7,433 nt of DNA from positions 1 through 7,433 of the forward strand of contig CBDUXZ010000085.1 of NCBI GenBank assembly GCA_965371325.1, in the 5' to 3' direction. This DNA is from CBDUXZ01 sp965371325 [NCBI: uncultured bacterium] (GTDB lineage: Bacteria; JAUYMQ01). Made by a program: the position numbers and the translations under genes. Below the pieces are notes generated by a model. That model made no database searches. It saw nothing but the letters and a program-made list of their open reading frames with translations, and was not told the DNA's origin. This document shows positions 4,178 through 7,433 of the stretch, in pieces; position 1 is the first letter of the stretch, and each line of letters starts with the position of its first letter.

Positions 4178-7100
4178 TGATGTCTGGGTACAGACGGAAG
4201 GTTGCCCCTCGCAGACAAATCCGGGATCGACCTGGCAGGCAAAACCGCAGCCGTCTCCAGGCGCCGTGCCACCGTCGTCGCATCCCTCACCTGCTGTCAC
4301 AATTCCGTCGCCGCAGACCTCGCTGCAAACCGAGGGCGCGCCGGTGCAGTTCCATCCGGACTCGAGCTGGCAGAGCCCGTCGCAGCCGTCTCCCGGCGCC
4401 GTGCCGCCGTCGTCGCACTGCTCAATCCCCTCCACCACGCCGTCTCCGCAGGTCGCGCAGGAGGGGTCGTTCGTCACGTCGAAGACGTTGTCACACTGAT
4501 CCGTCGTCTCGTTGCAGCTATCGTCCGTGCAGATGCTGCTGTCATCGCAGGCCACCGCCGTGCCTGCCTGGCAGTCGCTCACCGCGTCGCAGGTCTCCAC
4601 CCCGGTGCAGAACAGCCCGTCGTCGCAGGCGCTGTCATCGACCGTGTTGTCACACGAATCGGTCCCCTCGTTGCAGGCGTCCACCGTGCAGCCGACCCCG
4701 TCCGAGCAGTCCACCGGCGTGTCGGCGTCGCACGTCCCCGCCCCGTCGCACGTCTCCGCACCGTTGCAGAACGTCCCGTCCTCGCAGGATGAACCGGAGG
4801 CCTCGAACGTGCAGCTCGCCGAGCAGCAGTCCCCGCCCACCGTGTTCCCGTCGTCACACCCCTCACTCGCGGTAAGAATTCCATCGCCGCATACCTCGCT
4901 GCAGACAGACGGCGCACCGCCGCAGCTCCAGCCCGACTCCAGCTGGCAGCTCGCGTCGCAGCCGTCTCCAGGCGCCGTGCCGCCGTCGTCGCAGGCTTCG
5001 GTGCCCCCGATGATCCCGTCGCCACAGACAATGTTTGCGCCGTTGTAGACCACCAGTGCGAAGTCCTGATCGAAGTTGTCGCCGACATTGGGAACGCCGT
5101 TCCCGGCAATGTTCGAGGCTCTAACGGTGATCGTGAAGCTGCCCGTGGTTCCGGCCGGGAGCCAGACACTCTCCACGTTATTCGCGCCGTCGGCTGCTCC
5201 TCCCGTCTGCGACACATCCGCCGAGAAGTTATTGCCGCGATAGAGCACGGGGCCGCCTCCGCTGTCGATATTCACCTCGAGATCCAGATCGTTGATCCAG
5301 GCGTTCCCGACGGTGGGCCCGGGAGCATCGGTCCAGGCAAGGGTCACGCGAAAAGGGAGCGCAACATTCTGGATCGTCCCGGTACTTTGGTGGGTCTCTC
5401 CGGTGGCGTCGAGAATGGCCGTTTGATCGACGAGCGTACGCGCCGCACTGTCAAAGCTGCGCCCGAGGTTCATCCGGCCCATCCCCTGGGTGTTTGACGG
5501 CAGCGTATCGTTGGCGGCTACCCCGGTCATGCGCGTCGCGGCGTTCATGAGGTAGGCTTTGAGCATGGCCGGGGATGGCGCGGCGCGCCCCTGATTCAGG
5601 AACCACTGGCGCACCAGGGCGGCCCCGCCCGAAACCGCAGGCGTGGAGTGGCTGGTTCCGCTCGACCACGCGTAGAGCGTCTGGCCGGCGGGATGGAACT
5701 TGTCGCAAACGCCGACCCCGCTGTTTCCCGGATCCTGGGAGGCTGCGCCGCGGATGTGGGTCCCGGGCGCCATGATATCCGGCTTGATACGGCCGTCCTG
5801 CACGGGACCCCGGCTCGAGAAGCCGATCACGTCGTGCGCGTTATCCGCCCCCGAGTTTCCGACGCCGCAGCCGTCCGTCCCCGCCAGATTGAAGTTCTCC
5901 CCCGCTCCCACGACAAGCGTGTTCTTCGACGTGGCCCCGTCGTTCCCGAGATCTTCTCGCCGGCAGCCTCCATGATTTCCCGCGGCGAATACGATCAGAA
6001 TTTCCTGGTTCCCGACTTCGCCTCCGCCCGGTGCGGTTCCGGGACGCGCGTCGCGTGTCAGGGCATCAAACTCCTGCGAGTCCGCGGTGTAGCTGCTCAG
6101 AACGCGGGGCGGGCAGCAACCGTTGGGGTTACAACCGGAACCCCAGCTGTTCGAGCTCATTCGGGCCCCGTTCGCATAGGCGGCGCTCGTCAAGGCGGTG
6201 TGATCGGGGTTCGTCCAATTGGGGGCAAAGATCCGGGAGCTGCCTACCAGGGCGAAGGGGGCGATCCCCAATCCGTACTGGAAACCGCTACCATCCTCGA
6301 AGGCTGTGCCCGTGCTGTCGTTCAGGCCGCCGACGATCGCCGCGTTGATGGTGCCGTGGCCATCGATATCCACGTTGCTTGCCGCCGTGGTATCGATGGT
6401 GATTCCGGTCACTTTCTGCACGTAAGCGACACGGCTGCCACCCCCGGAATCGAGAAAGTCCGCGTGTAAATTCGCCGCCGTTATTTGCCCCCGGTCGAGA
6501 CCGCTGTCACTTACATTGACCGAAAAACTGAAATTGCTGGTGAAACCCAGACCGTTCAACCAGGCAAGGTAGCCGGGGCCGGTGGGCTGGGTGCCCGCCA
6601 CGTTGACCTGGTCGCCGAGAATCTGTCCCTGGATCTCGCCGGATAGCTTAGGCTCAACCCAGGGCTCCACGTTCACCACGTCGGGAAGCTTCGCGATGCT
6701 CTCCAGCGCATCCTCCGGGACAACCAGCCGCAGGTTCACGTAGGGGGGCACGTTCCACGCGTCGCGCAAAAGCTTCCGGGCTTTTCCCTTGATGATGTTG
6801 ATCGATTCGGCGACACCGGCGTGATCCACCAGCTGAACCGTGACCTTGACCTCTCCGGCGCCGCCTGCATTGAGGCTGGGATGAACACGGTAGGCGGGAT
6901 GATAGGGGCCCACGAACTGCACGAACGTGTTTCGGTGCACCAAGCTTCGGAGCTTCCCGAGCGCGGCGCCACTGGCCCTGATCAGATAAGCGTTGTTCGC
7001 CAGATAGGTGACGGCCTCGACGCTCCCCTGCCCCCGCACCTCGGTGAGCCACTCTTCCTTGATAGGGCCCGCGAACTGGATCAGATAAAGCCGGGGCGCC

Positions 7101-7433
7101 GGTGATGGGCGGAGGGCGAGGTCTTCTCGAACCGGCGGGAGGGGTTTCGTCGTATCGATTGAGCGATCTCGCAGGGTGATCCGGTTGAGATCATCCCGTA
7201 CGGTGACCGCTCTTCTCTGCGAGGGGGTGAGCGCGCCCGCCGTGTCGGCGCGCACGATATAGACCTTCCGGTCCGGATAGTCGATCACGAAGCGGGCGCT
7301 CAGGGCATCCGCGATGGCCAACCCCTCGCTGTTGTCCTTGAAGACGACGATTTTCGTGGTTCCACGATGGGCGGCGGTTTCTTTCACGACCTCCTGAGCG
7401 CGCACCGCCTCCGGACAGAAGTCAAAACAGGCG
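4097..7433 (-). CDS. Secreted subtilisin-family (S8) serine protease with Cys-rich repeats and C-terminal sorting signal; 5' end outside window
   Basis: The frame is open to the right edge. A GTG at 7405 could start it, but the codons before it (FCPEAVRAQEVV) read as protein and GGAGG is only 2 nt away, so I treat the gene as partial; the signal peptide is not seen. Numbering below is from 7405 (1102 codons). Residues ~101-250 hold two propeptide-like alpha/beta modules (LYLIQFAGPIKEEWL..., LRLVVPEDALESIAKLPDV). The S8 catalytic domain spans ~290-650: D300 (VSDSGLD), H350 (DGHGT), oxyanion N477 (FAAGNHGG) and S585 (SSGTSHSTP), all present, so activity is expected. A C-terminal beta-sandwich (~660-790; VTLAWTDAPG, INDLDLEV) resembles that of KP-43-type subtilases. 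Residues 794-1072 are Cys-rich repeats. The end, IPALS then a hydrophobic helix and RRRY, is an IPTL-CTERM-like anchor. Likely role: a cell-surface or released protease. It is convergent with the sigma cluster. Confidence 0.9.
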   Translation of the reverse strand, partial: ACFDFCPEAVRAQEVVKETAAHRGTTKIVVFKDNSEGLAIADALSARFVIDYPDRKVYIVRADTAGALTPSQRRAVTVRDDLNRITLRDRSIDTTKPLPPVREDLALRPSPAPRLYLIQFAGPIKEEWLTEVRGQGSVEAVTYLANNAYLIRASGAALGKLRSLVHRNTFVQFVGPYHPAYRVHPSLNAGGAGEVKVTVQLVDHAGVAESINIIKGKARKLLRDAWNVPPYVNLRLVVPEDALESIAKLPDVVNVEPWVEPKLSGEIQGQILGDQVNVAGTQPTGPGYLAWLNGLGFTSNFSFSVNVSDSGLDRGQITAANLHADFLDSGGGSRVAYVQKVTGITIDTTAASNVDIDGHGTINAAIVGGLNDSTGTAFEDGSGFQYGLGIAPFALVGSSRIFAPNWTNPDHTALTSAAYANGARMSSNSWGSGCNPNGCCPPRVLSSYTADSQEFDALTRDARPGTAPGGGEVGNQEILIVFAAGNHGGCRREDLGNDGATSKNTLVVGAGENFNLAGTDGCGVGNSGADNAHDVIGFSSRGPVQDGRIKPDIMAPGTHIRGAASQDPGNSGVGVCDKFHPAGQTLYAWSSGTSHSTPAVSGGAALVRQWFLNQGRAAPSPAMLKAYLMNAATRMTGVAANDTLPSNTQGMGRMNLGRSFDSAARTLVDQTAILDATGETHQSTGTIQNVALPFRVTLAWTDAPGPTVGNAWINDLDLEVNIDSGGGPVLYRGNNFSADVSQTGGAADGANNVESVWLPAGTTGSFTITVRASNIAGNGVPNVGDNFDQDFALVVYNGANIVCGDGIIGGTEACDDGGTAPGDGCDASCQLESGWSCGGAPSVCSEVCGDGILTASEGCDDGNTVGGDCCSASCTFEASGSSCEDGTFCNGAETCDGAGTCDADTPVDCSDGVGCTVDACNEGTDSCDNTVDDSACDDGLFCTGVETCDAVSDCQAGTAVACDDSSICTDDSCNETTDQCDNVFDVTNDPSCATCGDGVVEGIEQCDDGGTAPGDGCDGLCQLESGWNCTGAPSVCSEVCGDGIVTAGEGCDDGGTAPGDGCGFACQVDPGFVCEGQPSVCTQTSIPALSLGGLGLFLVLLLAAVGLRRRY
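4190..5026 (-). repeat. Six tandem Cys-rich modules in the protease: 2 DUF4215-like, 2 different Cys modules, 2 DUF4215-like
   Basis: Four modules follow the 'Myxococcus cysteine-rich repeat' pattern (CGDG...E.CDDG..A.GDGC...C): 4901-5026, 4784-4891, 4325-4450 and 4190-4315. The second is variant (GDCCSASC instead of GDGC). Between them are two modules of another pattern (C.DG.FC.G.ETCD...C....V.C.D...CT.D.CNE.TD.CDN): 4646-4786 and 4487-4627. Such modules act as disulfide-rich, probably Ca-binding stalks of secreted proteins; the Asp richness (CDDG) fits. The block bridges the catalytic part and the membrane anchor. Confidence 0.8.
4246..4993. repeat. Three near-identical ~37-39 bp DNA copies inside the Cys-repeat block
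   Basis: Copies at 4246-4282, 4379-4417 and 4955-4993 encode the CDDGGTAPGDGC core. The first differs from the third at one base over 37, and the second differs from the third at one base over 39. Synonymous positions are conserved too, suggesting recent duplication or gene conversion within the gene. Confidence 0.75.

Noticed and set aside
4039-4875. 278-codon plus-strand frame, extremely rich in Arg/Pro/Ser
   Set aside because: Antisense to the Cys-repeat block of the protease; the composition simply mirrors its repeated CDDG/GDGC codons.
4512-5048. 178-codon plus-strand frame with repeated SSQ/SPQ patterns
   Set aside because: The apparent repeats are the complement of the protease Cys modules. 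No ribosome site or independent evidence.
5648-6469. 273-codon plus-strand frame
   Set aside because: Antisense to the S8 catalytic core, whose triad motifs are intact.

Overview
The window looks like chromosome from a GC-rich Gram-negative bacterium. The best guess is a Myxococcota/Desulfobacterota-type or similar uncultured lineage. The clues are the 'Myxococcus cysteine-rich' (DUF4215-like) repeats, an exosortase-style C-terminal anchor, an ECF sigma factor with a Cys-containing tail, and an alkylsulfatase-type metallo-hydrolase. The taxonomic call is inference. No rRNA, tRNA, insertion sequence, CRISPR array or phage gene was seen.

Layout, left to right. (1) 1-200, minus: the first 66 codons of a secreted or lipoprotein alkylsulfatase of the metallo-beta-lactamase fold, cut by the window edge. 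(2) 357-2111, minus: an exported protein joining a carboxypeptidase-regulatory-like beta-sandwich, a mono-haem CxxCH segment and a Vgb-type (streptogramin lyase-like) beta-propeller. (3) 2112-2449: a divergent regulatory region. (4) 2450-4026, plus: a three-gene cluster of an ECF sigma factor, a duplicated carboxymuconolactone decarboxylase/AhpD-like protein with a Cys-rich tail, and an unannotated 55-residue membrane protein with a regular Cys ladder. (5) 4097-7433, minus, convergent with the cluster: a large secreted subtilisin-family (S8) protease with propeptide-like modules, a catalytic domain, a beta-sandwich, six Cys-rich repeats and a C-terminal IPALS/TM/RRR sorting signal. Its N-terminus lies beyond the window.

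The most interesting part is the 2450-4026 cluster. The same two-box element, GTATC-N16-CGTCT, lies upstream of both the sigma gene (2377-2402) and the AhpD-like gene (3120-3145). The CGTC box resembles the -10 of many ECF promoters, so the sigma factor may direct its own transcription and that of the downstream pair. All three products carry conspicuous C-terminal cysteines, and the AhpD-like protein appears to split the usual CxxCxxxH active site between two half-domains. My inference is a self-regulated thiol, redox or metal stress module. The other genes are surface or exported functions (sulfate-ester hydrolysis, haem/propeller protein, anchored protease) without an evident pathway link to it.
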